Below, piece after piece: positions 8,442 through 19,268 of a stretch of DNA of 64,000 nucleotides. Each line of letters starts with the position of its first letter. The first letter of the stretch is position 1. Under the pieces are notes generated by a model, which made no database searches, had not been told where the DNA came from, and worked only from the letters and a program-made list of their open reading frames with translations. The position numbers and the translations under genes are program-made. Source of the DNA: Caldimonas mangrovi (lineage in GTDB: Bacteria; Pseudomonadota; Gammaproteobacteria; Burkholderiales; Burkholderiaceae_C); contig NZ_JAMKFE010000003.1 of NCBI RefSeq assembly GCF_023721835.1, positions 248,001-312,000 on the forward strand, written 5' to 3'.

Positions 8442-9367
8442 GCGCCGCCCGGCTCACTGCTGCTGCGCGACCAGTACCGTTCGTCGCCGTAAGTGTGTTT
8501 CAGGAAGTCGATCCACAGCCGCACGCGTAGCGGCAGGTGCTTGCGCTGCGGAAAGACCGCGAAGATGCCGTTCGGCGGCGCTGCGAACTCGTCCAGCAGG
8601 CTGACCAGGCGGCCAGCCGCCACCTCTCCTTCGACTTCCCAGGTCGACCGCCACGCGATGCCCATGCCCGCGAGGCACCAGTCGTGCAGCACCTGCCCAT
8701 CGGAACAATCGAGCCGCCCGGGTGGCCGCAGATGCGTCAGCTCGCCGTCGATCATGAAGGCCCAGCCGCGCGTCTGGCTGGCGTCGGAACTCAGTGTCAG
8801 GCATTCGTGCTGGTTCAGCTCGCCCGGGTGCTGCGGCCGGCCGCGCCGCTTCAGGTAGGCCGGCGTCGCCACGCACATGCGCCGGTTGTCGGCCAGTCGC
8901 AGGCTGACGAGGCTGGAGTCGGGCAGGTCGCCGACGCGCACGGCGCAGTCGACGCCTTCGTTGACGATGTCGACCACGCGGTCGCTGAGGTTGAGCGACA
9001 GCGACACGTCCGGATGCAGCGACAGAAAGCGCGGCACCAGCGGCGCCACATGGCGGCGGCCGAAACCGGCCGGCGCGGTGATGCGCAGGTGGCCGCTGGC
9101 CTTGACGCCGCCTTCGGAGACGCTGGCCTCGGCGTTGGCCAGGTCGACCAGCAGGCGCGAGCAGTCCTCGAGGAAGGCGCTGCCTTCGTGGGTGAGCGTG
9201 ATGCGGCGGGTCGTGCGCAGCAGCAGCTTGACGCCGAGCCGTGCCTCGAGCGCGTCGATGCGCCGGCCAATCACCGCGGGCGCCACGCCTTCGGCGTGGG
9301 CGGCGGCGGTCAGGCTGCCTTTGGTGGCGACGGCGACAAAGGATTCGATCTGCTTGAGCCGGTCCAT
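8438..9367 (-). CDS. LysR-family transcriptional regulator
   Basis: 309 residues. The N-terminal winged HTH starts MDRLKQIESFVAVATKGSLT and contains the usual LEARLGVKLLLRTTRRITLT segment. An effector-binding domain of the CrgA/YafC-like subgroup follows (HLRITAPAGFGRRHVAPLVP). It is the first gene of the leftward operon through nadR and overlaps the next gene by ATGA, so unlike most LysR genes it appears cotranscribed with its likely targets. It is divergent from the haloacid dehalogenase gene across 89 nt, so it could also regulate that gene. Confidence 0.9.
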   Translation of the reverse strand: MDRLKQIESFVAVATKGSLTAAAHAEGVAPAVIGRRIDALEARLGVKLLLRTTRRITLTHEGSAFLEDCSRLLVDLANAEASVSEGGVKASGHLRITAPAGFGRRHVAPLVPRFLSLHPDVSLSLNLSDRVVDIVNEGVDCAVRVGDLPDSSLVSLRLADNRRMCVATPAYLKRRGRPQHPGELNQHECLTLSSDASQTRGWAFMIDGELTHLRPPGRLDCSDGQVLHDWCLAGMGIAWRSTWEVEGEVAAGRLVSLLDEFAAPPNGIFAVFPQRKHLPLRVRLWIDFLKHTYGDERYWSRSSSEPGGA

Positions 9368-9456
9368 GGTGCGGGCGAGATTAAGCCGCTAAAAGTAAAA
9401 AATCAAGCACGTTTCGTGTTCTGAATCGCTGCCCAGGTTCGGAATAAAGTGCGGGC

Positions 9457-10182
9457 ATGAAGATGCCCCCGGTCCACGCCGTCCTGTTCGATGCCTACGG
9501 CACCTTGTTCGACGTCTACAGCGTCGGCTTGCTTGCCGAGCAGCTGTTCCCCGGGCAGGGACAGGTGCTCGCGGCGTTGTGGCGCGACAAGCAGATCGAA
9601 TACACGCGGTTGGTCAGCATGGCGGACCCGGCCGGGGGCCGCTACCGGCCGTTCTGGGAACTGACACGTGCGGGACTGCGCCACGCCTGTGCGCGGCTCA
9701 AGCTCGACCTGACACGCGAGCGCGAAGACCAGCTGATGAACCAGTACCGCCACCTCAGTGCCTTTCCGGAAAACCGCGAGGTGCTGCAGCAGGTCCGCGC
9801 GCTCGGCCTCGTCACCGGCATCCTGAGCAACGGCGATCCGGCGATGCTCAAAGTGGCCGTGAAGAGCGCCGGGCTGCAGAACGTGCTCGACACGGTGATC
9901 AGTGTCGAGCCGCTGCGCTGCTACAAGCCCGACCCGCGCGTGTATGCCCTCGGCCTGCAGACGCTGTGCGCGGCGCGCCCCGACACCACCGCCAGGAACG
10001 TCCTGTTCGTCTCGAGCAACGGCTGGGACGCGGTCGGGGCGACCTGGTTCGGCTACACCACCTTCTGGCTGAACCGGGCGGGCCTGCCGCCCGAGGAACT
10101 GGACACCCGACCGAGCTTCGAGGGCCGCAGCCTGCACGAGTTGCTGCCACTGCTGCAGCGCGTGAACGGGGGCAGCGCATGA
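9457..10182 (+). CDS. (S)-2-haloacid dehalogenase (HAD, type II)
   Basis: 241 residues, typical of L-2-haloacid dehalogenases, which hydrolyse 2-haloalkanoic acids to 2-hydroxy acids. The nucleophile Asp12 is in LFDAYGTLFDV. Motif II is GILSNGDPAML, the Lys motif is CYKPDPRVY, and the acidic motif III region is FVSSNGWDAVGA, where the SSNxWD pattern is diagnostic of type II dehalogenases. The true substrate may be a natural carboxylate. The stop overlaps the next start (ATGA), linking it to a TauE/SafE-type exporter. Confidence 0.88.
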   Translation: MKMPPVHAVLFDAYGTLFDVYSVGLLAEQLFPGQGQVLAALWRDKQIEYTRLVSMADPAGGRYRPFWELTRAGLRHACARLKLDLTREREDQLMNQYRHLSAFPENREVLQQVRALGLVTGILSNGDPAMLKVAVKSAGLQNVLDTVISVEPLRCYKPDPRVYALGLQTLCAARPDTTARNVLFVSSNGWDAVGATWFGYTTFWLNRAGLPPEELDTRPSFEGRSLHELLPLLQRVNGGSA

Positions 10183-10955
10183 CGCCCGTCGACGCGATGC
10201 TGATCGGTGCCGGCGCCTTCGCTGCCGGCGCGGTGAATTCGGTGGCCGGCGGCGGCACCTTCTTCTCCTTCCCCGCGCTGCTGGCTGTCGGCGTGCCACC
10301 GGTGGTTGCCAATGCCAGCAACTCGGTGTCCCTGTGGCCGGGCAGCCTGTCCGGCGCCTGGGCCTACAAACGCGAGCTGGCCCCGCTGTCGCGCTATCTG
10401 CTGCCGATGGGCGTGGCGTCGCTGGCCGGCGGCATCGCGGGCGGGCTGTTGCTGTTGCAGACGCAGGACGGCCAGTTCGCGCGGCTGATCCCGTGGTTGC
10501 TGGGCTTCGCGACGCTGTTGTTCGCCTTCAGCCCGCAGCTGGCCGCGTGGCTGGCGCGCTGGCGCGAGCGGCGAAGCGCGCCCGCGGGCGGAACACCGGC
10601 CGGCTGGTTCACGCAGCTGCTGGTGTCCGTCTACGGCGGCTTCTTCGGGGCCGGCATGGGCATCCTGATGATGGCCAGCCTGGCGATCTCGGGCCATGAC
10701 GACGTGCAGGAAATCAACGCGATCAAGAACCTGCTGTCGGCCGTGATCTACAGCGTCACGGTCGTCACCTTCATCGCCGCCGGCGCTGTCAGCTGGCCGC
10801 ACACGCTGCTGATGATCGCCACCGCCAGCGTCGGCGGCTACTGGGGCGCGAGCATGGCACGCAAGGTGCCCGCGCTGTGGTTGCGCCGGCTGGTCATCGC
10901 CGTGGGCGCCTTCCTGACCCTGTACTACTTTCATCGGGCGGCCGTCGCGGCCTGA
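10179..10955 (+). CDS. TauE/SafE family membrane transporter
   Basis: 258 residues with about eight hydrophobic segments in two similar halves, as in the TauE/SafE (DUF81) family of sulfite/organosulfonate exporters. The N-terminal signature [19 protein letters not shown] and the second-half [17 protein letters not shown] are the family's repeated Gly-rich motifs. The ATG overlaps the haloacid dehalogenase stop, so the pair are translationally coupled and may act on the same anion. The substrate is not evident. Confidence 0.85.
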   Translation: MTPVDAMLIGAGAFAAGAVNSVAGGGTFFSFPALLAVGVPPVVANASNSVSLWPGSLSGAWAYKRELAPLSRYLLPMGVASLAGGIAGGLLLLQTQDGQFARLIPWLLGFATLLFAFSPQLAAWLARWRERRSAPAGGTPAGWFTQLLVSVYGGFFGAGMGILMMASLAISGHDDVQEINAIKNLLSAVIYSVTVVTFIAAGAVSWPHTLLMIATASVGGYWGASMARKVPALWLRRLVIAVGAFLTLYYFHRAAVAA

Positions 10956-10993
10956 ACGCTTTCCACACTCCAGACCTTCAAGAGGACCCGACC

Positions 10994-13183
10994 ATGACCC
11001 CACGCACGACCGTACACCGGCTCGAAGTCGCCCACGAGCTGTACCGCTTCATCGAAGATGAAGTCCTGCCCGCGACCGGTGTCGACGGTGCGGCTTTCTG
11101 GGCAGGGTTCGACGCGATCGTGCACGAGCTGGCGCCGAAGAACGTGGCGCTGCTGGCCGAGCGTGATCGCCTGCAGACCGAACTCGACGCGTGGCATCGG
11201 GCTCACCCGGGGCCGATCCGTGACATGGCCGGCTACCGTGCCTTCCTCGAGAACATCGGCTATCTGATGCCCGCGCCGCGCGGCGCGAAGGCGACGACCA
11301 CGCAGGTGGACGCCGAACTCGCCCTGCAGGCCGGCCCGCAGCTGGTGGTGCCCATCCTCAACGCCCGCTATGCGTTGAACGCAGCCAATGCCCGTTGGGG
11401 TTCGCTGTACGACGCGCTGTACGGCACCGACGCCATTCCCGAGACCGGCGGTGCCGAGAAGGGGAGCAGCTACAACCCGGTGCGCGGCGCGAAGGTGATC
11501 GAGTTCGCGCGCAATTTCCTCGATGAAGCGGCGCCGCTGGCAAGCGGTTCGCACCGCGACAGCACCGGCTACCGGGTCGAAGGCGGCCAGCTGTCGGTCG
11601 CGCTGAAGGACGGCCGCACCACCGGTTTGAAGGATGTGTCGCAGTTCATCGGCCACCAGGGCGACGCCGCCCAGCCGAGCGGTGTGCTGCTGAAGCACCA
11701 CGGCCTGCATGTCGATCTCCGCATCGATCGTCTATCGGCCATCGGCAAGACCGACCCGGCCGGTGTCGCGGACCTTGTGATCGAGTCCGCGCTGTCGACC
11801 ATTCTCGACCTCGAGGACTCGGTGGCGGCCGTCGACGCCGCCGACAAGGTGCTGGCCTATCGCAACTGGCTCGGCATCCTGCAGGGCACGCTGACCGAGC
11901 AGGTCAACAAGGGCGGCAAGACCATCACGCGCACGATGAACCCCGACCGCGAGTACGTCGGCGCGGACGGCCGGCCGGTCGTGCTGCACGGCCGCTCGCT
12001 GCTGTTCGTGCGCAACGTCGGCCACCTGATGACCAACCCGGCCGTGCTGTACGGCGGCGGCAAGGAGATCCCGGAAGGCATCCTCGACGCGGTGGTCACG
12101 ACGACCATCGCGCTGGTCGACCTGAAGCGGCAGAGCGGCCTGCGCAACTCTCGCACCGGCAGCGTCTACATCGTCAAGCCCAAGATGCACGGCCCGGCGG
12201 AAGTGGCGTTCGCCAGCGAGCTGTTCGGCCGCGTCGAGCAGCTGCTCGGCCTGCCCGACAGCACCGTGAAGCTCGGCATCATGGACGAGGAACGCCGCAC
12301 GAGCGTCAACCTCAAGGCCTGCATCGCCGCCGCGGCGAGCCGGGTGGCCTTCATCAACACCGGCTTCCTGGACCGCACCGGCGACGAGATGCACACGGCC
12401 ATGCAGGCCGGCCCGATGATCCGCAAGAACGACATGAAGGGCAGCAAGTGGATCGCCGCCTACGAGCGCAACAACGTGCTGGTGGGTCTGGGCATGGGCC
12501 TGCGCGGGCGTGCGCAGATCGGCAAGGGCATGTGGGCCATGCCCGACCTGATGGCCGCGATGCTGCAGCAGAAGTCGGTGCACCCGAAGGCCGGTGCCAA
12601 CACCGCCTGGGTGCCGTCGCCGACCGCGGCCACGCTGCATGCGCTGCACTACCACCAGGTCGATGTCTTCGCGATCCAGCAGGAACTGGAGAAGACCGAC
12701 GCGGACGCCGCGCGCGACGCGCTGCTGGGCGACCTGCTGACCGTGCCGGTGGCAGAGCAGCCGGACTGGTCCGATGCGGACAAGCAGCAGGAACTCGACA
12801 ACAACGTGCAGGGCATCCTCGGCTACGTGGTGCGCTGGATCGACCAGGGGGTCGGCTGCTCCAAGGTGCCCGACATCCACAACGTCGGCCTGATGGAAGA
12901 CCGCGCCACGCTGCGCATCTCCAGCCAGCACATCGCCAACTGGCTGCTGCACGGCGTGGTCAGCAAGGAGCAGGTGAACGCGACCTTCCAGCGCATGGCG
13001 GCGGTGGTCGACCAGCAGAACGCCGGTGACCCGCTGTACCGGCCGATGGCGGGGAATTTCGACACCTCGGCTGCCTATCGGGCCGCGCAGGACCTGGTGT
13101 TCAAGGGCGTCGAGCAGCCGAGCGGCTACACCGAGCCGCTGCTGCATGCGTGGCGGCTGAAGGTCAAGCAGACGCAGGGTTGA
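10994..13183 (+). CDS. glcB: Malate synthase G
   Basis: 729 residues, close to the roughly 720 of malate synthase G, the monomeric enzyme condensing glyoxylate with acetyl-CoA to malate. The protein starts [20 protein letters not shown] after an AGAGGA ribosome site. It carries the TIM-barrel segments [15 protein letters not shown] and [20 protein letters not shown], the [14 protein letters not shown] loop, and [21 protein letters not shown] in the C-terminal domain. The open frame extends upstream into the transporter gene, but the ATG at 10994 is the family start. A strong terminator follows. Confidence 0.96.
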   Translation: MTPRTTVHRLEVAHELYRFIEDEVLPATGVDGAAFWAGFDAIVHELAPKNVALLAERDRLQTELDAWHRAHPGPIRDMAGYRAFLENIGYLMPAPRGAKATTTQVDAELALQAGPQLVVPILNARYALNAANARWGSLYDALYGTDAIPETGGAEKGSSYNPVRGAKVIEFARNFLDEAAPLASGSHRDSTGYRVEGGQLSVALKDGRTTGLKDVSQFIGHQGDAAQPSGVLLKHHGLHVDLRIDRLSAIGKTDPAGVADLVIESALSTILDLEDSVAAVDAADKVLAYRNWLGILQGTLTEQVNKGGKTITRTMNPDREYVGADGRPVVLHGRSLLFVRNVGHLMTNPAVLYGGGKEIPEGILDAVVTTTIALVDLKRQSGLRNSRTGSVYIVKPKMHGPAEVAFASELFGRVEQLLGLPDSTVKLGIMDEERRTSVNLKACIAAAASRVAFINTGFLDRTGDEMHTAMQAGPMIRKNDMKGSKWIAAYERNNVLVGLGMGLRGRAQIGKGMWAMPDLMAAMLQQKSVHPKAGANTAWVPSPTAATLHALHYHQVDVFAIQQELEKTDADAARDALLGDLLTVPVAEQPDWSDADKQQELDNNVQGILGYVVRWIDQGVGCSKVPDIHNVGLMEDRATLRISSQHIANWLLHGVVSKEQVNATFQRMAAVVDQQNAGDPLYRPMAGNFDTSAAYRAAQDLVFKGVEQPSGYTEPLLHAWRLKVKQTQG

Positions 13184-13204
13184 TCCGGGCCCGGTCCTGA
13201 CAAG

Positions 13205-13230
13205 AACGGCACTCTCGAGGTGCCGTTTTT
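13205..13230 (+). terminator. Intrinsic terminator after glcB
   Basis: A hairpin AACGGCAC-TCTCGAG-GTGCCGTT is followed by a T-run (TTTTT) 21 nt past the glcB stop, the standard rho-independent layout. Confidence 0.85.
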
Positions 13231-13285
13231 CGTTTGGGGGCCACGAGTACGATGGAGCGTCTTTCGCACCGCGCCGCCCATCATC

Positions 13286-14044
13286 ATGTGCCAGCTGCTT
13301 GCCATGAACTGCAACACCCCGACCGACATCGTGTTCAGTTTCACGGGGTTCGCGACGCGCTCGCAGGAGCATGCCGACGGCTTCGGCATCGCGTTCTTTG
13401 AGGGCGCGGGTGTCCGGCTTTTCGTCGACCACCAGGCCGCACTGCACTCGCCGGTGGCCGAGCTGGTGCGGCGCTATCCGATCAAGAGCACCAACGTCAT
13501 CGCGCACATCCGCAAGGCCACGCAGGGGCCGGTGGTGCTGGAGAACTGCCACCCGTTCGTGCGCGAACTATGGGGGCGCTACTGGGTGTTCGCGCACAAC
13601 GGCGATCTGAAGGGGTTCACGCCGAGATTGCATGCGGCGTTCCGCCCGGTGGGCACGACCGACAGCGAGCAGGCGTTCTGCTGGCTGATGCAGGAGCTGG
13701 CGAAGAACCACGCGTCGGTGCCGACGCCCGAGCAGCTGACTGAGACGCTGCGCGAACTGGTGCCGTTGGTGGCGCGGCACGGTACCTTCAACTTCATGCT
13801 CAGCAACGGGCATGCGCTGTGGGCGCACTGCTCCACGCGGCTGCACTACCTGGTGCGCCAGCACCCCTTCGGGGCGGCGAAGCTCCAGGACGAGGACATG
13901 TCGGTCAACTTCGCCGACGTGACGACGGCACGTGATCGCGTCGCCGTCGTCGTCACCGAGCCGCTGACGGCCAACGAGGATTGGGTGACCTTCGCTGCGG
14001 GCGAACTCAAGGTGTTTGTCGACGGCGAGCCTTTGCCCGTATAG
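13286..14044 (+). CDS. Class II glutamine amidotransferase (YafJ-like)
   Basis: 252 residues from the ATG at 13286, which exposes Cys2 (MCQLLAMNCN) as the N-terminal nucleophile of class II glutaminases. Other family landmarks are DGFGIAFFE, IAHIRKATQG and VFAHNGDLKGF, which bind glutamine. The synthetase partner domain is missing, as in YafJ/EgtC-type stand-alone proteins, so the ammonia acceptor is unknown. Flanking genes are unrelated. Confidence 0.88.
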   Translation: MCQLLAMNCNTPTDIVFSFTGFATRSQEHADGFGIAFFEGAGVRLFVDHQAALHSPVAELVRRYPIKSTNVIAHIRKATQGPVVLENCHPFVRELWGRYWVFAHNGDLKGFTPRLHAAFRPVGTTDSEQAFCWLMQELAKNHASVPTPEQLTETLRELVPLVARHGTFNFMLSNGHALWAHCSTRLHYLVRQHPFGAAKLQDEDMSVNFADVTTARDRVAVVVTEPLTANEDWVTFAAGELKVFVDGEPLPV

Positions 14045-14170
14045 ATGGCCTACAGAAGTGGGCAGCCACCTGTTTGATCGCCGCTCCATCGGTTCGCGCA
14101 CAACTCGATACATCTCTTGAATTGCTGTCGCGCCTCATGCATGGAATGATTTCCCATCTATTCCATTTCG

Positions 14171-15391
14171 ATGAGGGTCCTCATGGCGTTCGGCTTTCCA
14201 TTCATTGCCCGCTTGACGAGCGCTGCGATGCTCGTCGGCCTCGGGGTGCTGACCGCGTGCGGGGGCGGTGGCGGCGGTTCTTCGGGCGGTGGTGAAGGCA
14301 CGGTGCGCATGTCGTTGACCGATGCGCCGGCCTGCTACGAGCACGTCTACGTCACGGTCGACCAGGTGCGGGTGCACGAAAGCGGCGCTGCCGATACGGA
14401 CGACGGCGGATGGGTCGACATTCCGCTGGCCGCGCCTCAGCGCATCGACCTGCTGACGCTGACCAACGGCGTGCTCGCCGAACTCGGTCAGGCCAGCCTG
14501 CCGGCCGGCGCCTACAGCCAGATCCGGCTGGTGCTCGCCGACAACCCGGCCAGCGCTCCTTATGCCAACGCCATCGTGCGGGCCGGCGACATCACCGGCA
14601 CCGAGATTCCGTTGAAGACACCCAGCGCCCAGCGGAGCGGGCTCAAACTGAACACGCACCTCCAGGTCGAGGCCGATCAGGTGCTCGACGTGGTGCTCGA
14701 CTTCGATGCCTGCAAATCCATCGTGACGGCCGGGAACTCGGGCAACTACCTGCTGAAGCCGGTGATCGCGGTGATTCCGCTCGTCGGGACGGCCGGTGAG
14801 GCCGTCGAAGGGTACGTCGCGCCGGCGATGGCCGCCGATGCGACGGTTTCGGTCCAGCAAGGCAGCGTGGTGGTCAAATCCACGGCACCGGACGCCGCCA
14901 CCGGCAAGTTCGTGCTGTCCCCGGTGCCGGCCGGCGATTACACGCTGGTCGTCAGTGCGCCGGGGCGGGCCACCGCCATCGTGACCGGCGTGCCGGTCAC
15001 GACCGCAGCGCGCACCGCGCTCAATGCAGCGTCGGCGCCGATCGATCCGCCGATGTCGGCGATGGCGACGGCCGACGGCAGCGTCACGGTCGAGCCGGTG
15101 CCGGACGACGGCATCGATGCGACGGTGCGGGCGCTGCAGTTGCTGACGTCCGGCGTGACCCTCGAGATCGCCGCGCAGCCGGTTGACGCCGACACCGGTG
15201 CCTACGCCTTCGCGCTGCCGCTGGCGGCCCCTGTGACCGCAGGCTATGCGCCGACGCTGGCCTTCTCTGCCGACAGCGCTGTCGCGTCCGACTACCGGCT
15301 CGAAGCTTCGGTGCCCGGAGAGGCCCCGCAGACCGTCGACGTCACGCTCACCGCCGCCGGCGCCACCACGCCGTTCGGCTTCGGGCCCTGA
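14171..15391 (+). CDS. DUF4382 domain lipoprotein
   Basis: 406 residues. The N-terminus is a lipoprotein signal with lipobox LTAC followed by a Gly/Ser-rich linker, so the mature protein is lipid-anchored in the envelope. Residues about 45-200 form the DUF4382 domain ([20 protein letters not shown] opening). Residues about 205-270 look like a carboxypeptidase-regulatory/SdrD-like beta-sandwich ([20 protein letters not shown]). The rest is Ala/Val-rich beta structure. No catalytic motif is evident, so the role is probably structural or adhesive. Confidence 0.8.
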   Translation: MRVLMAFGFPFIARLTSAAMLVGLGVLTACGGGGGGSSGGGEGTVRMSLTDAPACYEHVYVTVDQVRVHESGAADTDDGGWVDIPLAAPQRIDLLTLTNGVLAELGQASLPAGAYSQIRLVLADNPASAPYANAIVRAGDITGTEIPLKTPSAQRSGLKLNTHLQVEADQVLDVVLDFDACKSIVTAGNSGNYLLKPVIAVIPLVGTAGEAVEGYVAPAMAADATVSVQQGSVVVKSTAPDAATGKFVLSPVPAGDYTLVVSAPGRATAIVTGVPVTTAARTALNAASAPIDPPMSAMATADGSVTVEPVPDDGIDATVRALQLLTSGVTLEIAAQPVDADTGAYAFALPLAAPVTAGYAPTLAFSADSAVASDYRLEASVPGEAPQTVDVTLTAAGATTPFGFGP

Positions 15392-15407
15392 CGTCGGTCC
15401 CTTCCTT

Positions 15408-17333
15408 TCAGCCGCGCTGCACCGGCAGCACCAGCGTCACGCAGGTGCGGCCCGGCTGAGAAGCGAACACCACGTCCCCGCCCAGCGTCTGGGCACGCTT
15501 GCGCAGGTTGCGCAAGCCCTTGCTGGCGGTCGGCGCGTTGCCGACCGCGCTCGCATCGAAGCCGATGCCGTCGTCGTCGATGTGCACCTCGACCGCGTCG
15601 CCCGTCTTCCTCAGCGCGATCGTCACCTTGCGCGCCCTGGCGTGCTTGAGAATGTTGGTCAGTGCCTCCTGCACGATGCGCAGCACCTGCAGTGCGGCCG
15701 TCGCATCGAGCCAGGGCAGCGGCGGCAGGTCGTCGACCTGCCATTCCAGCTGCAGCCCGGCTGCCTCCAGCCGCTTGCCGAGCCGGTAGCGCAGCGTGGC
15801 CAGCAGCGTGACGAGATCGTGGCCGATCGGCTCCAGCGAGTCGATCACCAGCCGCAGGTCGTCGACGCACTCGCGCAGCACGGCGGCCACGGCCTGGATG
15901 TCGAGCTTGCCCTGCTCGACGAGCACCAGCGACGACATCAATGCCGAACCCATGCCGTCGTGCATGTCGCGCATCAGGCGCTGGCGTTCCAGCAGCATGG
16001 CCTGCTCGCGTTCGACGTCGCGCAACCTGCGGTGGTTCTCTTCCAGCTGCGCAGTGCGCTGGGCAAGCCGCTCCTCGAGCGATGCGTTGATCTGCTCCAC
16101 TTCCTCGATCGCGCCGCTGTAGCGGCGCAGCACGGCATAGAGAAAGGCCGCGAACACCAGCAGCGTCGCGTACGGCATCAGGTACAGGCTCTCGGGCGAG
16201 ATGCGCAGGCTCACGAGCAGGATGTCGTGCACGCCCATCGCGATGCAGACCCACATCGTCAGTGTCAGCACCCGCAGTTCTCGGCTCTTGTAGCGCACCG
16301 CGATCCAGGTGATGAAGGCGGTCACGAAGATGGACACCAGCGCATTGACCGACTGCTGCAGTACCAACGGGTCCCAGGGCGACGGCGGGATCGTCAGCAG
16401 TGCCGACAACGCCGTGAAACCGACCAGCAGCCATTCGATCAACGGATAGCGCCGGTAGTGAAAACGCAGCGCGAAGAGATAGGTCAGCACCATCACCCAC
16501 GACATCGACGCGTTGGTCAGCCACCAGAACCAGTCGTGCACGATGCCGCCGCGCGGCAGGTCGGCGTGGTAGTGCAGGTTGCGCACCCACCAGGCGGCCG
16601 ACACCAATGCGAACAGCAGGTACGCCGACTCGTTGCGTCGCCGCATCCACACGCCGAGCGAGAACAGGCCCAGCACCAGGATGGTCAGGCTGGTGACCTG
16701 CGGCCCGGTGACGTGCAGCAGCGTGCGGCGGTCGGCCATCGCGCGGATCTCGTCGGCGGGGCCGACCCACAGCGTCGACAGCGAATGGGTCATGTTGGCG
16801 CGCAATGGCACGCCGACGGTGACATCGACGTCGATGGCGACGCCGGGGCTGGTGAACACGACGTCGTGCGGGATCGGCACGTACAGCGGCCGGTTCCACT
16901 GCGAGCCCCAGTTGCGGCGGTTGGCCGACAGCAGCCGGCCGTTGACGTGCACCTCGACCGGGCCGCCCTGCACGCGCGCGCTGTACAGCGCCAGCGGCGG
17001 CGATGCGCCGCTCGGCGGCAAGCTGTAGCGCACGTTGTACCAATGCATGACCCAGTCCCGCGGGCCGTTGAACAGCGTGATGGCTCCGCGCGGCGTCGCG
17101 ACCGGCAGCTTGACGACCTCCCAGCCGGGCTCGGACAGGTCGGGACGGACGATGCCAGCGTCCGGCAGTGCCGGGCCGAGCGGCACGATCTGGCGCTCGG
17201 CGAGGCGGAACTGCTGGGCAGGGGGAATTTCCTCGGGCCCGGTGTCCTGGGCAAGTGCCGCGCTGAGCAGCAGGCCCAGCACCAGGCCTACCAGCGTTCT
17301 AGTCGCGCAGCAGGCCCAGCTTGCGAGCTTCAT
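15408..17333 (-). CDS. Membrane sensor histidine kinase (7TM, NarL/DesK-type HisKA_3)
   Basis: 641 residues. A signal peptide (to about residue 29) precedes an extracytoplasmic domain (30-205) with a jelly-roll-like region around GPVEVHVNGRLLSANRRN. Seven hydrophobic helices follow (about 212-402), then a coiled coil (405-450), the dimerisation/phosphoacceptor helix RLMRDMHDGMGS with His458, and a HATPase_c domain with N-box LQVLRIVQEALTNILKHA and DDDGIGFD. It overlaps the upstream response regulator gene by 35 nt, forming one RR-HK operon. The signal is unknown. It is paralogous to the kinase at 28469-30364. Confidence 0.88.
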   Translation of the reverse strand: MKLASWACCATRTLVGLVLGLLLSAALAQDTGPEEIPPAQQFRLAERQIVPLGPALPDAGIVRPDLSEPGWEVVKLPVATPRGAITLFNGPRDWVMHWYNVRYSLPPSGASPPLALYSARVQGGPVEVHVNGRLLSANRRNWGSQWNRPLYVPIPHDVVFTSPGVAIDVDVTVGVPLRANMTHSLSTLWVGPADEIRAMADRRTLLHVTGPQVTSLTILVLGLFSLGVWMRRRNESAYLLFALVSAAWWVRNLHYHADLPRGGIVHDWFWWLTNASMSWVMVLTYLFALRFHYRRYPLIEWLLVGFTALSALLTIPPSPWDPLVLQQSVNALVSIFVTAFITWIAVRYKSRELRVLTLTMWVCIAMGVHDILLVSLRISPESLYLMPYATLLVFAAFLYAVLRRYSGAIEEVEQINASLEERLAQRTAQLEENHRRLRDVEREQAMLLERQRLMRDMHDGMGSALMSSLVLVEQGKLDIQAVAAVLRECVDDLRLVIDSLEPIGHDLVTLLATLRYRLGKRLEAAGLQLEWQVDDLPPLPWLDATAALQVLRIVQEALTNILKHARARKVTIALRKTGDAVEVHIDDDGIGFDASAVGNAPTASKGLRNLRKRAQTLGGDVVFASQPGRTCVTLVLPVQRG

Positions 17334-17964
17334 ACACCGCTTCGGACTTGGAATTGACCTGCAGCTTGCGATAGCTGCGTTTCACATAAGTCATCACCGT
17401 GTGCTTCGAGACGCTCATCATCTGGGCGATCTCTTCGTAGGTGAAACCCTTGGTGGCCAGCGTCAGCACGGCGAGTTCGCGGTCCGACAGTGCCGGTGCA
17501 CCTTCGGCCGGGGCTGCACCGGCACCGGCACCAGCGCCGGCCGGCGCCAGGCGGCTCAGCAACTGGCGCGCGATGACCGGGCTGATCGGGCTGCCGCCGG
17601 CGTGCAGCGCACGGATCTGATCGGCGATGTCCTCGGGCAGCGTGTCCTTCAGCAGGTAGCCCGTCGCGCCGGCTTCCAGCGAACCGACCACGTGCTGCTC
17701 GTCGCCGAACACCGTGACGACCATCACGTCGCATTCCGGCAGATGACGCGCGCAGTAGCGGATCAATTCGATGCCGCCGATGTCCGGCAGCCCCAGGTCG
17801 ACCAGCAGCACGTCGGGTCGTGTCGCTTTCAGCAAGGCGAGCCCGCCCGCGCCATCGGCGGCCGCCCCGGCCAGCTTCAGGTCGGGGGCCGACTCGATGG
17901 CCTGCACGAAGGCCTGACGGAAACGGGCGTCGTCCTCGACGACGGCCACGGAGAGTTGCCACAT
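17299..17964 (-). CDS. LuxR/NarL-family response regulator
   Basis: 221 residues from the ATG at 17964; upstream open frame is ignored. The receiver domain (1-120) has acidic pocket EDD (10-12), phosphoacceptor Asp56 in VLLVDLGLPDIGG, and a Thr/Lys switch region (VVTVFG, LLKDTLPED). An Ala/Gly/Pro-rich linker leads to a C-terminal LuxR HTH (LSDRELAVLTLATKGFTYEE through VSKHTVMTYVKRSYRKL). It is the partner of the overlapping downstream kinase. Confidence 0.92.
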   Translation of the reverse strand: MWQLSVAVVEDDARFRQAFVQAIESAPDLKLAGAAADGAGGLALLKATRPDVLLVDLGLPDIGGIELIRYCARHLPECDVMVVTVFGDEQHVVGSLEAGATGYLLKDTLPEDIADQIRALHAGGSPISPVIARQLLSRLAPAGAGAGAGAAPAEGAPALSDRELAVLTLATKGFTYEEIAQMMSVSKHTVMTYVKRSYRKLQVNSKSEAVYEARKLGLLRD

Positions 17965-18058
17965 GTCCCCAGTGTAGGGGGACTGCAAAGCCGAGCCGGT
18001 CCCTCGTTGAAGGGACAGTGCGACAGGTGCTGCCCCGGGCTCGCCTGTCAATCGACTG

Positions 18059-19069
18059 TCAGTAACGGTGCCGGATACCGACCGCGAAGCTGTTGCCGGC
18101 GTCCTCGCCCTTGACCCTGTCGTGCATGTAGATGGCGTAAAGATCGGTGCGCTTGGACAGGAAGTGGTCATAGCCCAGCGAAGCGGTGTTGCGCTTGATG
18201 TCGTCGCCGGCCGTCGGCTCGCTGTTCGCGTGGCCCCACGACGCCAGCACCGAGCCGGCACCGACCGGGGCACTCGCACCGAGCTGGTACAGCTGGTTCT
18301 TCGGCACCGTGCTGCCGGTATCGTCCTCCTTGACCTGCGTGTATTGCCCGTAGGCCTTCGCGATGCCGAAATCGTACGAGCCGTTGAGCTGGTAGGTGGT
18401 TTCCTTGCCGGCGGCGAACGGCACCTTGACCTGTTGCGCAGCGAATGCCAGGCCGAGCGGGCCGGCGAAATAGGTCAGGCTGCCGCCGAAGTTCGCGCCC
18501 TGCGCGGCTTCCCTGATCGAATAGAGCAGGCTCGCGCTCAAGCCGCCGAATCTCGGCGACAGGTAGGCGACCGAGTTGCTCCAGCCGGTGTCACCGGCCA
18601 CCTGGCCGGTGCCGCCACCGAAATGGTTGCGGATGGCGGGCGAGAAGCCGAACGAGTCGCCGAACGGGTTGAACACCAGCGTCGTGACGAAGGTCGGGTT
18701 GGTGTTGCGCCCGTAGCGCAGCGTGCCGAGGCTGCCGGCGAAGCCGACGTAGGCGCTGCGCGCCCAGAATGCGTCGGGCCCGAAGCGTCCGGCCTCGCCG
18801 GTGTCGGCCCGCAGGAAGGACTCGATCGCGAACTGCGCGCTCAGGCCACCGCCCAGGTCTTCCGCGCCCTTGATGCCGATGTAGCTGGTCGTCATGCCGC
18901 CGGAATCGACCTTGCTGAGCCTGCGGGTGCCGCTGTTCTCGAGCGAGCCGACGAACACATCCATGAGTCCGTAGAGCTGTGCGCTGGACTGGGCATGCGC
19001 GTCCCAGGCAGCCGCCGTGAGGCAGGCGACAACGGTGGCACGTACCGGCGTGGAAAGGCGGAACTTCAT
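18059..19069 (-). CDS. Gram-negative outer membrane porin
   Basis: 336 residues from the ATG at 19069, which has a GGAG ribosome site 7 nt upstream. A signal peptide ends around AWDAHAQ, then [18 protein letters not shown] begins the barrel, as in Burkholderiales general porins. Alternating beta strands and the constriction-loop region ([20 protein letters not shown]) follow, and the protein ends in an aromatic (GIRHRY). It is a trimeric diffusion channel by family. It is divergent from the molybdenum hydroxylase genes across 199 nt. Confidence 0.9.
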   Translation of the reverse strand: MKFRLSTPVRATVVACLTAAAWDAHAQSSAQLYGLMDVFVGSLENSGTRRLSKVDSGGMTTSYIGIKGAEDLGGGLSAQFAIESFLRADTGEAGRFGPDAFWARSAYVGFAGSLGTLRYGRNTNPTFVTTLVFNPFGDSFGFSPAIRNHFGGGTGQVAGDTGWSNSVAYLSPRFGGLSASLLYSIREAAQGANFGGSLTYFAGPLGLAFAAQQVKVPFAAGKETTYQLNGSYDFGIAKAYGQYTQVKEDDTGSTVPKNQLYQLGASAPVGAGSVLASWGHANSEPTAGDDIKRNTASLGYDHFLSKRTDLYAIYMHDRVKGEDAGNSFAVGIRHRY

Positions 19070-19268
19070 GAGGCATCTCCAATGCGTGTCAAGGGTCGGC
19101 CGACGTGTAAGCAAACGCTGGGCCACTCGCAGGTTCATGGCACGGATGTCAAAACTGCCATGCGTGTGCAGCATTTCTGTGCATGGGAAGATTCCGCGTC
19201 GAACGAGCGTGCGTCACGGGGCGACAATCGCCCAGGCACCTCGTTGGGGATACAGGAGAAGACACGCG

